From: Prorocentrum cordatum
Taxonomy: Eukaryota > Sar > Dinophyceae > Prorocentrales > Prorocentraceae
Reading direction: 5' to 3'
NCBI GenBank assembly: GCA_963575745.1
Contig: CAUYUJ010003869.1
Location: 200,565-264,564 of the forward strand
Length of the DNA: 64,000 bases
A program made the translations under genes and the position numbers. Below, piece by piece: positions 30,240-41,249 of the stretch. The notes below the pieces were generated by a model. The model had not been told where the DNA came from, did no database searches, and saw only the letters and a list, made by a program, of their open reading frames with translations. Position 1 is the stretch's first letter. Each line of letters begins with the position of its first letter.

Positions 30240-31340
30240 TGGGAAGACGCCCTCAAGGCTGGCACGACGACGTTTGTGCAGGTCTCGGGCTGTTCCCGGG
30301 GAACCCTGCAAGAGGCGCGGCACAAGGCCGTTCGAGGTCCTCAAGTTTGCGCGTGCGCGTTCGGAGGCCGAGCGGGAATGAGGGTGGACCTCTTCATGGA
30401 CATGCTCCTGTTGTCTAAGTCGTCTGACGCCGCTCGAAGAAAGGATCGCGTGGTTCTGGGGCGGGCAGTGGGTTGCCCTCTCGGTTTCCGCTCGGGCTGG
30501 CAGAACAGTCCCGAGGAGAAGCCGCGAGAAGACCGACAAACAGCGCGCGGCACGGGTTCACACTTTCGCCACTTTCGGGGAAGAAGGGGCGAGCGCTGAG
30601 GGCAGCCACCACCGCGAAGCTCGCCCCGCGAACGCCTGAGACCTTACGAAAGGTCCTTGATTGCTTCCCCGTGGACGCTGCCGCGCCGGCCGCGCTGGCC
30701 GCCCGCGAGGTCCCAGACGACGAGCTGTTCGAAAACGGCGCAGGAGGAAATCCGGCATTTCCTGCGGGGACCAGCCCGGCTCACGGCGCCATGTCTGTTC
30801 GGAACGAACAGCAGCCGCCAGCAAGGAGACGCTGCAGCTCCTCTCAGAGGCGGTCTCCTGGGTGACCTTTGGCCTTTTTCCTGCTGGGGCGCTGAGGGCC
30901 TTGCGGGTCGACGAGGTCATCGCCCTCGAGAAAGGGGAGGACGAAGTCCGGCCTCTCCTGGTGAGCTCGGCCAGGCGGCGAGTCGGCCTGCGGGCGCTGG
31001 TCTGGGTCCGAGTTCACCCGGGTCCGAGATCAGCCCATTCCTTGGGGCCCGAAGTACATTGACGGCTCGGGAAACGGTTGGTCTGGCTTCAGCAGGAGCA
31101 CCGCCTCTCTCCCTCAGTGCTGCATGAGCCTTGGGGCATTCCAATTCGTGCAAGAGGCACGGTGGCGGATCTGAAAGGGTATGATTGTGGGAGGGGGCTT
31201 GCAGGAGTAGCGCAAGCATCAATACTGGATCCTCGATCAACGAGGGGGGGACCCAGGAGGAGTCGAAGGAAAGACGGAGGAATAGGGGGAGGAGGAGGAG
31301 GGGCGTCATTGCCCATAGACGGGCGGTTCGATGAGAGTTG
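30240..31340. other. No gene recognised
   Basis: GC-rich unique sequence; overlapping open frames on both strands have no recognisable domain or consistent codon character. Confidence 0.5.
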
Positions 31341-31349
31341 GGGGGAGAT

Positions 31350-31358
31350 TGAGAGAGC

Positions 31359-31394
<36 letters not shown>

Positions 31395-31430
31395 GAGACA
31401 AAGAGAGAGAGAGATAAACATATAGATAAT

Positions 31431-31490
<60 letters not shown>

Positions 31491-31835
31491 AAGAGAAAGA
31501 GAGAGAAAGAGAGAAATAGAGACATAGAGGAGAGATGAGAGAGAACGAGAGAGAAAGAGAGAGAGAGAGAGAGATCGGGGGAAAAAGAGAGAGAGAGAGA
31601 GAGAGAGAGAGCGAAGAAGAGAAAGAGAGAGAGAGAGACGCACACGCACCACAAGTTAGCAACATATTTGCTGAGGGGGCGCCTATCCAACGAGACCTGT
31701 TCGTTCCCAGGCAGGAGGAGGAGGAAGACAAAGAGGACAAGGGGAGAAGGAACGGAGGACAAGGAGGACGGGGACAAGGAGGACGAGGGGGAGGAGGAGG
31801 AGGAGGAGGAGGAGGAGGAGGAGGAGGAGGATAAT
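31350..31835. repeat. (GA)n, (TA)n and (GGA)n microsatellites
   Basis: GA-rich runs at 31350-31430 and 31465-31640, a (TA)n tract at 31433-31467, and GGA units at 31789-31831. The serine/leucine-rich frames on the minus strand are products of these repeats. Confidence 0.95.
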
Positions 31836-32029
31836 TGTAAACCCAAGGCGCATCCACGATGCTGAAAACATCCCGTTCCAACTTCATAGGTCCCTAAAAC
31901 AGGTTTTTGTGTTGCGGGAAGTGGCCTCTCAGAAGACAGCCGTCTGATAAACTTCCATCGTGCCAAAACACCGCTCTTGGGACTTCAGCGCCGCGGATTT
32001 CCATGACTGTTGCGTCTTGGCAATCCTTC

Positions 32030-32580
32030 GATCGTGACAGAAGACCATTCGTGGGACTTCGGCCATACGAATCCTTGAAACTGCTGCGAATGTTTAAGGC
32101 GAGCTTGCGCGGTTGACCAAGGAGCCGCCCTCCAGTTTTGAAATTCTTACAGTCTTTTAAGTCGAACGTGCGCGGTGCCACGGCGAGAGCCACATTTTGA
32201 AAAGGAACCGCCCTCCATTCATGAACCTGCTGTAATTTCTTTAGAGGAATCTGCGCGGCGATAAGGCGAGAGTCACACGGGGAAATCGAATCGTTCTCCA
32301 TCAGTGAAACGGTTGCAAACTTTTACCGCGAATGTTTACGGCGCTAAGCTAAGACGATAATCACATTTTGAAAACGCCCCGCGCTCCATTAGTGAACATG
32401 CTGCGAACACTCAAGGCGTGCGTGAGCTGCGCAAAGGTGGGGGCCATTGTTTGAAAACGATCCGCCCTCCATCCGCGAAGCCTTTGCAAACTTTAAAGAC
32501 GAATGTGCGCTGTGGTACGTTGGGAACCACATTTTGAAAACGGCCCGCCTTCATCCGTGAAATTGCTGTTATTTTCCAGC
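32030..32580. repeat. Degenerate ~84-bp tandem repeat
   Basis: The landmark CACATTTTGAAAA (or a variant) occurs at 32191, 32274, 32362, 32444 and 32528, spacing 82-88. Each is followed by CCGCCCTCCAT(C)-like and GCAAACTTT-like stretches. Confidence 0.8.
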
Positions 32581-32599
32581 CTCAGGATCATGGGTGCGA

Positions 32600-33245
32600 C
32601 AGGGAAAAAAAAGACAGAGGAGGACGGAAAGGAGGAGCAGGAGGAGGCGGACCAGGGCGAGGACAAGGACAACGAAGAGGCCGAAGAGGAGGAGGAGGAG
32701 GAGGACGAAGATGAGGTGGAGGAGGAGGAGGAAGAGGAGGAGGAGGAGGAGGAGGAGGAGGAGGAGCAGAAGGAGGAGGAGGAAGGACGCGGATGAGCGG
32801 AATAGGAGGCAGAATAGGAGGAGGCGGAATAGGAGGAGGAGGAGGAGGAGGAGGAGGAGGAGGAGGAGGAGGAGGAGGAGGAGGAGGAGGAGCCTGGCCC
32901 CGCGCCCCAGGTGGATCCGGCAGAGGCAGATCCCGCGCACTAAGGAGGGCGGCCTGCCGACGCTGGCGCGGGGCGCAGCGTTCCGCCGCGGTGCCGTCGC
33001 GGGCGGCGCGGAGTGGTCTAGTTCGATCAGGGCGTGTGTCATTCTAGGAGTATGAAAGAGAGAGAGGAGGAGACAGGACGAGGAGGAGGAGGAGGAGGAG
33101 GAGGAGACAGGAGGAGGAGGAGGAGGAGGAGGACGAGGAGGAGGAGGAGGGGCAGGAAGAGGAGGAGGAGGAGGAGGCAGGAGGCAGGAGACATGAGGCA
33201 GGAGGCAGGAGGCCGGAGGCAGGAGGCAGGAGGCCGGAGGCAGGG
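32600..33245. repeat. GGA/GAG microsatellite blocks
   Basis: Long GAGGAG runs at 32625-32790, 32811-32895 and 33060-33180, then AGGAGGC repeats to 33245. Confidence 0.95.
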
Positions 33246-33440
33246 AAGGATGTTGGAGGGGTGGCATCTCCAAGGCCCTCGCCACTCCTGCTGCAGCCAC
33301 CCCGACCGCGCCCGAGGCCCCACGCGCGCGCACGGCACTGGGCACCAGCCGCCAGCGCTGGGCCGGGCCGGGCCGGGCCCGGTGCTCGGCATTGGGAGGG
33401 GCCCAGCGCCTCTTTCGGCTCTGGCGGGTATATTCGCGCT

Positions 33441-33655
33441 GAGGCATTCAGAGAGGGCCTCGCCTTCGAGGATACAAGGAGTTGAAGTCAAAGCTCCTCG
33501 GAATCACCATCGAGCCCCACGAGATGCGCCTCGAGCTCCCAGGGAGGACCTCGACGTCTTCCTGTCGCCGATTTGGGGGGATCTGCGCCCTCCACGTGAG
33601 GCATTCAAGAAAGGACAGGACCTCGCGTTCGAGGGTCGAAGGAGTTGATATGTCT
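33441..33655. repeat. 157-bp spaced direct repeat
   Basis: Two units beginning GAGGCATTCA(A/G) and ending AAGGAGTTGA, at 33441-33487 and 33598-33650, separated by unique sequence. A (TA)n tract follows at 33731-33752. Confidence 0.75.
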
Positions 33656-34030
33656 TCCTCGGCGGAAGGCGGCGGACGTAAAACGCAGCCGCCTCCGCCC
33701 GCGGCAGCTCAGCGGAAGCCAGCAGAAGTGCATATATATATATATATATATAGGCCGTCCAAAACTTTGCAAGGCTTATTGATTCAGGGGGGTTCTGAGC
33801 CCGCTGCACGGAGGGGGAGGGTAGGGGGCGTGGCGAGGACCGAAAGAAAGTCTGGACGGCAAGCAAGTCGGGACTCCCTTGCACGCCCTTTCGTGACAGT
33901 GCCGTTCGAAACGGTGGCGGAGGGCCCGGGGGGCGAAGTCCATGCAAGTAAATGTGCAGGAATATAAATCACAAGCGCGTTCTTGGCACAGCACCGGGCT
34001 CCAGCAAGGCCTGGCCTCGATCTGTTGCCT

Positions 34031-34222
34031 CGAACAGGAAAAAACTGCATAAACACATTTTCGACGGTCCGCGCGGATTTCTTGGATCGGCGCTGGGCCC
34101 CCCTGGCGGCGCCTCCAGCGTCGTCCCTGGCGCGCTCCTCGCGCGAGGGAGGGGGATCAGCGCCCATCCAAGACATCCGCGCGGACCCCCGACAATGCAT
34201 CTTTACAGCAGGTTTTTGTTCT
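34031..34222. mobile_element. Fold-back element, copy 1
   Basis: Inverted arms of about 66 bases (34031-34096 and 34155-34222) containing GGTCCGCGCGGATTTCTTGG and ATCGGCGCTGG in the left arm and their complements in the right. The centre is GC-rich (CTGGCGGCGCCTCC). No coding capacity. Related copies lie at 40838 and 47800. Confidence 0.8.
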
Positions 34223-34239
34223 TGGGAGGCCCAAAGGTT

Positions 34240-34900
34240 GGCACCAACACCAGTATCGGCGGTTGCCACCACCGAAACCAGATGTGCTTATGTAGTTTTT
34301 AGTTCCTCTAACGAGGCACGGAGCACCAGGCGGCGGCACGGCCTGCAGCCAGCCTCGATCTGCTGACAGTCTCCCACTGTGTGCTCGCATGTTTACGCCC
34401 CGGATAGAAACGGGTCCTGTGGGTGTTTACCGTTTTCTGATTCTCGGGGCCGTCCACGAGCAACGGGACTATCAGAGCACGACTTGGGACGAAAAGTGGG
34501 CCCTTGGGAAGGTCCCGAGGTCTACGACCCGGTTCCCTCATGGTTCAGGACCGGTTTGCTTCGTGCCAATCGCGTTGGGCTTTCTCTTCTCCTCTGCCTC
34601 CTTTGAGATTGCTTGTTCATCCTCTGGCGCGTAACGGTTGCTACCCGGGCCAAATCCCTCGCCCCGCCCCGGGTAACAGTAATAACCGTGCGTTGGGGGC
34701 GGGGGGGCTTGGACCCCCCCCTACCACATATATTGGCGCTCGCGCGCCTACTGTGGCGTTCGCAGCGCACCCCCGCCCCGCCTCAGCGTTACCATCACCT
34801 GGGGCCCCAATCCCCTTGCGCCCCTCCGCTCCCCCCCAACAAAAATGGCGAGAGACCCAACCAAATGCAGTTGTGAGTACCGTCGTTGTGTGCACCGCAT
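34240..34900. other. No gene; one small inverted repeat
   Basis: An imperfect inverted repeat lies at 34632-34692 (AACGGTTGCTACCCGGG against CCCGGGTAACAG...AACCGT). Otherwise unique sequence. The stretch ACACCAGTATCGGCGGTTGC at about 34239 recurs near 41067 after the second fold-back element. Confidence 0.6.
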
Positions 34901-34929
34901 TCGGAGGAGCGCCCTATAGGGCCGCGAAA

Positions 34930-35920
34930 CGCGTAAGAGGTGTGCCAAAATGGGCGCGGTGGGCGCATGCGAACGCAGCCATTGCCGCCGTCGGTGGAGC
35001 TCCCTTTGGGGCCACGAAGCGTGTGAGGGGTGTGCCAAAATGAGCACGGTGGGCGCATGCGAACGCAGCCACCGGGGCCGTCGGTGCAGCTCCCCGTGGG
35101 GCCATGAAACGTGTGAGGGGCGTGCCAAAATGGGTGCGGTGGGCGCATGCGAACACAGCCACCGGGGCCGTCAATTGAGATCCCTTTGCGGCCGCAAATC
35201 TTCTGAGGGTATGCCAACATGGGTGCGGTGGGCGCCTGCGAACGCAGCCTCCGGGACCGTCGGTAGAGCTCCTATTACGGAACCGCTAAACGAATGAGGG
35301 TAGTGCCAACATGGGTGGGGTGCGGTGGGCGCATGCGATGCAGCCATTGGGGCCGTCGGTGAAGCTACCCATGAGGCCACGATACTTGTGAGGGTGTGCC
35401 AAACATGGGTGCGTTGAGCGCATGCAAACGTAACCAAAGGCCACAAAACGTGTGAGGGTTTACCAAAATGGGTGCGGTGGGCGCATGCGATCGCAGCCAC
35501 CGGGGCCGTCGGTGGGGCTCCCTATGGGGCCACTAATCGTGCGAGGGGTGTGCCAAAATGGGCGTGGTGGGCGCATGCGAGCGCAGCCACTGGGGCCGTC
35601 GGTGCAGCTCCCTATGGGGCCACGAAACGTGTGAGGGGTGTGCCAAAATGGGTGCGGTGGGCGCATGCGAGCTCAGCCACCGGGGCCGTCGGTGCAGCTC
35701 CCTATGGGGCCACAGAGCCTGTGAGGGTTTGCCGAGATGGGCGCGGTGGGCGCATGCGAACGCAACCACCGGGGCCGTCGGTGGAGCTCCTGTTATGGGG
35801 CCACGAAGCGTGTGAGGGGTGTGCCAAAATGGGTGCCTCGGGCGCATGCGAACGCAGCCACCGGGGCCGTCGGTGGAGCTCCCTATGGGGCCACACAACG
35901 CGTGAGGGGTGTTCCGAAAC
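34930..35920. repeat. 90-bp satellite array (about 11 units)
   Basis: The unit contains GTGGGCGCATGCGAACGCAG, GGGGCCGTCGGTGGAGCTCC, ATGGGGCCACGAA(A/G)CGTGTG and AGGGGTGTGCCAAAATGGG. The period is a multiple of three, so frames on both strands stay open and repeat every 30 residues; that is not evidence of a protein. The middle units (35180-35460) are degenerate. Confidence 0.9.
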
Positions 35921-36039
35921 AGAGACATGCGGATGGCAGAGGCAAGGATGGGAGGAGGGATGAGGGGGAGGAATGAGAAGGACGACGTGGTGGGAGGGGC
36001 GCGGGTCGCTGTCTCTTCAAAACGCGGACCCAACACCAC

Positions 36040-36136
36040 CAGACGGTTGGGAATGATGATGCTGATGCTGATGTTGATGCTGATGCTGATGGTGCTGCTG
36101 CTGCTGATGATGCTGATCATGATGATGATGCTGATC

Positions 36137-36192
<56 letters not shown>

Positions 36193-36431
36193 CATGCTGA
36201 TCATGCTGATCATGCTGATGTTGATGCTGATGATGCTGATGCTGGTGATGATGCTGATGTTGATGAGGATGAGGATGAGGATGCGGATGAGGATGATGAG
36301 TGTGATGATGCTGTTGATGCTGATGCTGGGGATGATGATGAAGATGATGATGATGATGATAATGATGATGATGATTATTGTTATGAGGATGATGATGATG
36401 CTGATGATGATGATGATGATGATGCTGATGC

Positions 36432-36466
<35 letters not shown>

Positions 36467-36593
36467 GTGCTGGTGCTGGTGCTGGTGCTGATGATGATGC
36501 TGATGCTGATGCTGATGCTGATGCTGATGCTGATGCTGCTGATGATGATGATGCTGATGCGGATGCTGATGCTGCTGCTGATGATGCTGCTAC

Positions 36594-36637
<44 letters not shown>

Positions 36638-36665
36638 ATGATTATGATGAGGATGAGGATGACAT
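36040..36665. repeat. ATG/CTG-rich microsatellite with matching flanks
   Basis: GATGCT, GATGAT and GGTGCT repeats. The unique flanks on both sides share CTTCAAAACG(A/C)GGACCCAAC and GGATGAGGG stretches (about 35960-36045 and 36672-36755), as if the array lies between two copies of one sequence. Confidence 0.85.
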
Positions 36666-36759
36666 GCGAAAGGGATGAGGGCGGAGAGGGAGGAAGGAGG
36701 CAGGAACGCGGGGCGCTGTGTCTTCAAAACGAGGACCCAACACCACAAACATGTTGGCA

Positions 36760-37200
36760 TGGGGAATGGGCGTCCGAGCGATGGCGAGTGTTTTCTTTCC
36801 ACTCCCAGAACATGTCCGCGTCCACCGCCTCAGAGTCGTGCCCTGGCGCCCGAGGAGTGGTTGATGTGGGCATGCGCCCGCACGGGCGGGCAGATATCCA
36901 CATCCACCGCTCCCCGAGCGCTGGGGCACGGCCTCGCGGCAGTAAAGTTGGACATGCTCTGAGGGCGCACCGCCTCTTCGACCTATTCTCTGCGACCCTC
37001 GTTGCTCCAAAGGTTTCCCGATCCATCGTCGGGGCGCGGCAGAGATCCGTCGAGGTCCTCGCCCGCCGCATCCCCCCAAGCGCGGATTGCAAACCACATC
37101 TTCTGCAAACTACACCCCTCGGAGTCGCTGAAGAGTGACGACGCACGGCGCGACGAGCATGCAGTCAAGGCTTGGAGTCGGTTTGGGGTTTGACGTGGCC
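36760..37200. other. No gene recognised
   Basis: Unique sequence; the long minus-strand frame starting at 37927 passes through here without recognisable motifs. Confidence 0.5.
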
Positions 37201-37205
37201 CAGCA

Positions 37206-37705
37206 CTACTTAGATCCAGGGTGAAAATCTGCACCAGATGGACCCCAGGAGAAGTCCAGGGACCGATTTCGAGCGGATTTGCCCTTACAGTATCATCCCT
37301 TCCTGACCAATGTTCTTGGGGCTCATCCAGTTCAGACCCCCCAGCCGCCTCCAAGTGGAGTCCCATTCCCATCGTTGAGGGAGGAAGCGCGATGACCATG
37401 ACCAAGATGCGGCGAGATCCTGGTGACGCCGATCTCAGTCGTGGTCCATGTCGGCCATCGCCGATTCGCGAGGCCGATCCACGAGTCGACGATGACCAAG
37501 ATTGACGATGACCAAGATCGGCACCGACGTTTCCGTGTTCAGCCTTGGTCATTGTAATCGTTTGGAGGCGGCCGGGGGTCTGAGTGGGATGGGCCCCGAG
37601 AAAATCGGTCAGGAAAGGGAGATGAGGGCAAATCCGCTGAAAACCGGTCCCCGGACCCCTCCTGGGGTCCATCTGGTGCAGCTGTTCATTCCGAATGCGT
37701 TTTTG
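37206..37705. repeat. Inverted pair of a ~150-bp dispersed repeat
   Basis: The plus copy at 37206-37362 reads CTGCACCAGATGGACCCCAG, AGGGACCGATTTCGAGCGGA, then CCTGACC and CAGCCGCCTCC. The minus copy at 37558-37705 is its complement in the same order. Between them are repeats of GATGACCAAGAT. Other plus copies lie at 43190-43255 and 44596-44725. Confidence 0.75.
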
Positions 37706-37719
37706 ACGGTGGCCGAGGC

Positions 37720-38480
37720 GTGGCTCCTGATGGCCGTGCACGTCTGCTCCCTGAAGGAGACGCACGAGCAGGCGCCTCCACGGGTCGGTGCTCGAGGGTG
37801 GAAGGGCACCGACCATGACCATCAGGGGTAACGACAGGGGGGGGGGGACTAGGCAAGGGGGGTTGCGCATCGACCCCCGATCGCCCACTGATCGCCTACG
37901 GGGGCCCGATAACCCCAGACTGCCCAAGAACGTGCGGATTCACTAACTATCGGGGGCCTATTGCCGATCTGTCGGCGATGTACCGCCGATTCCGAGGAGG
38001 AAAAGATACCGCTGCTGCTACCCTCGCCTCGTTTTCGCCATTTTGGGCCTCCCGGGAGGCCCTCGTCGACACCGCTGGATTCGCCTTGAAATTCGTGTCA
38101 AAACGCACCCTGGGAGAGGTCCAGGGAGTAGCGGTATCGGTACCTGTTGGTTTCCCAAAAGATGTCGCGGGATTTTGTCAACGCCCATTTTGGTCATGGT
38201 CCATGCTGGCCGTCGCCGATTCGCGAGGATAATGCACGCATTGATGTTGACCAAGATGGACGGTCACCAAGGTCGGCACCACGTTTCTGCGTGCAGTCTT
38301 AGTCACGGTCCCCGTTGTCTTCCTCTCCAGGTGTGGGCTCTCATGACGCGTAGCGGTCAAGCGGTGGCGAGGGGTCTTGGCTTGTTTGTAGACCCGCAGA
38401 GGAATGTTCTAAGAACCTTTGGCTGTGGTCTGCACGACGTGTTCTCAGAGCATCTCTAGCCGAAGATCGGAACCCACACA
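37720..38480. other. No gene recognised
   Basis: Unique sequence, with a further weak resemblance to the dispersed repeat at 38060-38140 (AGGTCCAGGGAGTAGCGG). Confidence 0.5.
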
Positions 38481-38653
38481 CGGTCGGTTCGTGTCGCGCG
38501 GACGCGGTGGCGACCCGGCACGGGCGTTCAAAGTTGAGCACCGCTGGTGGCCCAGAGTCAGCCAGCATGGAACGATCGAGGCCGTCGATCGTTCGAGGCT
38601 GAGCCATCCACAGCGTGTCAGCAGCCAGCGCCAAGGTCGTCACGACACGGACC
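38481..38653. mobile_element. Small inverted-repeat (MITE-like) element, copy 1
   Basis: Starts CGGTTCGTGTCGCG and ends GTCACGACACGGACCG, imperfect inverted termini. Internal landmarks are GGCGTTCAAAGTTGAGC and CGATCGTTCGAGGCTGAGCC. The most diverged of three copies. Confidence 0.6.
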
Positions 38654-38659
38654 GTGCCG

Positions 38660-39290
38660 TAATGGGGGCCAGCCGATCTCCTCTGGCTGACCCGGGTTTG
38701 GGAGCCACGTGGGGGCGGTTCCCCTTCGCCGCTCTCCGCTGACCTGGGTGCTGGGAGCTACTGAAGCGGCTGGCCAGGCTTCGCGACGGAGCCTTGACCG
38801 ACCCGGGTTTGTGCTGACCCGGTTTAGTGCGTCCCCCGAGAAGAGCGACATCGCTTCATGAGCGGAAATTGTCGGAGGTCTACGCGGAATTCTTTCGGTG
38901 GCGCGCCGAGGGAGGGGGAGGCCCTTCTCAGAAGGCGGCGGGGTCTCGGAGAAGGCTCAGACCGAGCTGCTCAGAAGACCGGGGGCCTTTCGAGCCTTCT
39001 GCGAAGGCCCCCCATGGGCGCACCGCCGAGCTGCTGAGCTGGGCCCCCTCCCAGCGGCGCCTCCGGCGCTGGCCTTGGCGCGCTCCGCCGACCCAAGGAG
39101 TTCTCGCGGACCTCTGGCAGTTTGTGCTGCCTATGTCGTTGGTCTTCGTCTTCTTCCTGCTATCGCTATCATAGAGTTCCTGACCCCCGTGTCTACGCTA
39201 CCCCCGTCGACAGCGTCGTCTCGAGGATCCGTGCTCCTGTGAATCTGGATCCTCTCAGGGGGCCCTATTTTTTTGCGCGCATCCAGAGGG
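38660..39290. other. No gene recognised
   Basis: GC-rich unique sequence with repeated CTGACCCGGGTTTG-like phrases at 38688, 38796 and 38813. Confidence 0.5.
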
Positions 39291-39297
39291 GGGTACG

Positions 39298-39452
39298 GTA
39301 GGTTCGCGTCGTGTCGACCGCCGGCGACCCCGCCGGGGGCGTCCAACGTTGAACGCCGCCGGCGACCCAGAACCGGTCGATGTTGAACGATCTGACGTTT
39401 CGGAAACGGCCGATCGTTCAAGATTGAACGATCATCCTCGCAGTGTCAGGAA
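39298..39452. mobile_element. MITE-like element, copy 2 (right end missing)
   Basis: Starts GGTAGGTTCGCGTCGTGTCG. Internal palindromes are GTCCAACGTTGAACG and GATCGTTCAAGATTGAACGA. It stops at GTCAGGAACCA without the terminal complement seen in copy 3. Confidence 0.75.
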
Positions 39453-39589
39453 CCAATTCTAAACGCTTCGCGTATCCCCACCAGCCCGTCCAGAAATGAG
39501 TCCCAGGGGACTGGAGGTGATGAGGGAAGCGGGGGAGCATGCAGAGGAACAAAGGGCGGGGTAAGCCACCATATACCCCAAGAGGGGGA

Positions 39590-40020
39590 GGATGTAGGAG
39601 GAGTCGTCGTCGTCGGAGTAGGAGGAGGAAGAGGAGCAGGAGGAGGAGCAGGAGGAGGAGGGGGAGGAGGAGGAGGAAGATGAGGAGGAGGAGATGGAGG
39701 AGGGCGAGAACGTGGAGGACGAGAAGGAGGAGAAGGAGAAGGAGGAGGAGGAGGAGGAGGAGGAGGAGGAGAGCGAGGGGGAGGAGGGAGGAGGAAGAAA
39801 AAGAGGAGGAGGACAATGGCGAGCTTGGGGGCCTCGTGGGCCGTCTTTGGGATCTCTTGGCGGTCCTGGGGGCCTCTTGCGTATCTCGGGGAGCCTGTTG
39901 GGGCCTCTTGGGGGTCTCTTGGGAGCCTCTTGGAGGCCTCTTGGGCGCCTCTTGGGGCCTCTTGGGGCCCTCTTGGGGCGCTCTTGCCCCTCTAGAGCGC
40001 CTCTTGGTTCCCAAAAGAGG
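39590..40020. repeat. GGA microsatellite then reversed minisatellite
   Basis: GGAGGA and GAGAAGG units at 39593-39815, then CTTGGGGGCCTCTTGGG-type units at 39830-40020. Confidence 0.9.
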
Positions 40021-40167
40021 CCAAAATCCTTCCAAAACCTATGGAAATCAATGTTTTTGTTTGCTTTCCCGCCTTTTCGCTCTTGGAGCCGTCTTGGGCC
40101 ATCTTGGACGCCGCAACGACCGGCAGAACCCCCCGTCCAGGTCTAGGGGAGGGGGTAGGGGGAGGGG

Positions 40168-40274
40168 TAAACCCCTCCCCGAAGGGGAAGAAGGGGGTTG
40201 GAAGAGGAACTCTCTAGACCACCGACGCCCAGAGGGCTGGTGGGATCCCGAAGTCGGCACGACACGAACCTACC
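40168..40274. repeat. Dispersed block joined to a solitary MITE end
   Basis: CCCCTCCCCGAAGGGGAAGA, then CTAGACCACC and ACGCCCAGAGGGCTGGTGG, shared with 53243-53320. It is followed by GTCGGCACGACACGAACCTA, the terminal sequence of the MITE-like family alone. Confidence 0.7.
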
Positions 40275-40282
40275 GTATCCGA

Positions 40283-40400
40283 ACGGTGGGTCTGGTCCGG
40301 TCGGTCCTGTGGGACTGGTCCGTGGGTCTGGTCGCGTCGGTCTGGTCCCGTCGGGTTGGTCCGGTCCGGTTTGGCCGCCATTGGGTCGCTTGGCGGGTCT
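40283..40400. repeat. GGTCTGGTCCGGTCGG short tandem repeat
   Basis: Degenerate 10-14-base units GGTCTGGTC(C/G)(C/G)GTCGG, continuing weakly to 40600. Confidence 0.7.
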
Positions 40401-40479
40401 GTCGGACGGGGCTAGGACGAGGATAAATCCGTTCCAGAGCGTTCTGGAACGCTCTTAGAGCATTCTAGAACGTTCTGAG

Positions 40480-40837
40480 AAGGCCGCGGCGCCCGATACA
40501 TCCTCCAAACCCGCCGATTCTCAGAGGGTTCCGATCTATATTGGTCTGATGTTGTCTCGATTCTGCCTTCGTCTCAGGGTCTGGTCCAGTCGGTCTGGCC
40601 ATCTCCTCGCTCAGGGCAGCAAGAGTGATCAAGAGCCCAGGGACGTGCCGCGAGGGCAGCCGAGGCGGTAGGGCCAGGACGGGTCCGTCGGGTCTGGGGG
40701 GCACCTCGGAAGCCCGGAGGCTGACACCAATCGGAGCATAGCGAACTGCCAGAGGAGCAGAAAGCTCAGAGGCGCTCCTGGAGGAGGCGCTCCTAGAGGA
40801 ACCGCTCATAGAGAAGCGCTCCTCGGTTGTCCTTGGG
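40480..40837. repeat. Mostly unique; GCGCTCCTAGAGGA repeats at the right end
   Basis: From 40767 to 40855 there are four units of GCGCTCCT(A/G)GAGGA. The last is the terminus of the fold-back element that follows. Confidence 0.6.
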
Positions 40838-41025
40838 AAGCGCTCCTAGAGGAGCAACAAAACGACATCGACATAAGCTCCGCGCATATTGCTCGGATCC
40901 GCGCTAGAGCCCCCTTGCGGCGCCTCCGCGCGCCAGGGAGGGGGGGTCCAGCGCCGATCCAAGAAATCCGCGCGGACCTTCAAAAGTTTATGTGTATGCA
41001 GTTGTTTGTTCCTCTAGGAGCGCTT
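40838..41025. mobile_element. Fold-back element, copy 2
   Basis: Terminal inverted repeats are AAGCGCTCCTAGAGGA and TCCTCTAGGAGCGCTT. The inner arms hold the family core (CAGCGCCGATCCAAGAAATC and GCGCGGACC on the right; a diverged complement on the left). The best defined termini of the three copies. Confidence 0.8.
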
Positions 41026-41249
41026 CTCAAGCCGATCCTTCCCTCAGAGGCCTAGAGATTGCCACCGACACCAGTATCGGCGGTTGCCTCCACCGAAAGC
41101 AATGATCGTAATATCGGCGATGGTGGTAGCATTTCGGACGAACCCGAAGTCGATCCTCGAGCTCCTGGTTCGAAAGCTTCCCAGGAGAGGTCCAGTAGCT
41201 CAGTGAGTAGCGATATCGCTACCAGGCAGGACCCCCATCCAATCTGATC

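Noticed and set aside
34948-35963. 30-residue repeat protein from the 90-bp satellite
   Set aside because: Both strands give equally good repeats, and the period being a multiple of three is enough to explain it. Kept only as a remote possibility under the satellite finding.
36983-37927. 314-codon minus-strand open frame
   Set aside because: It crosses the inverted copies of a dispersed repeat and has no recognisable motif; best explained as chance in GC-rich DNA.
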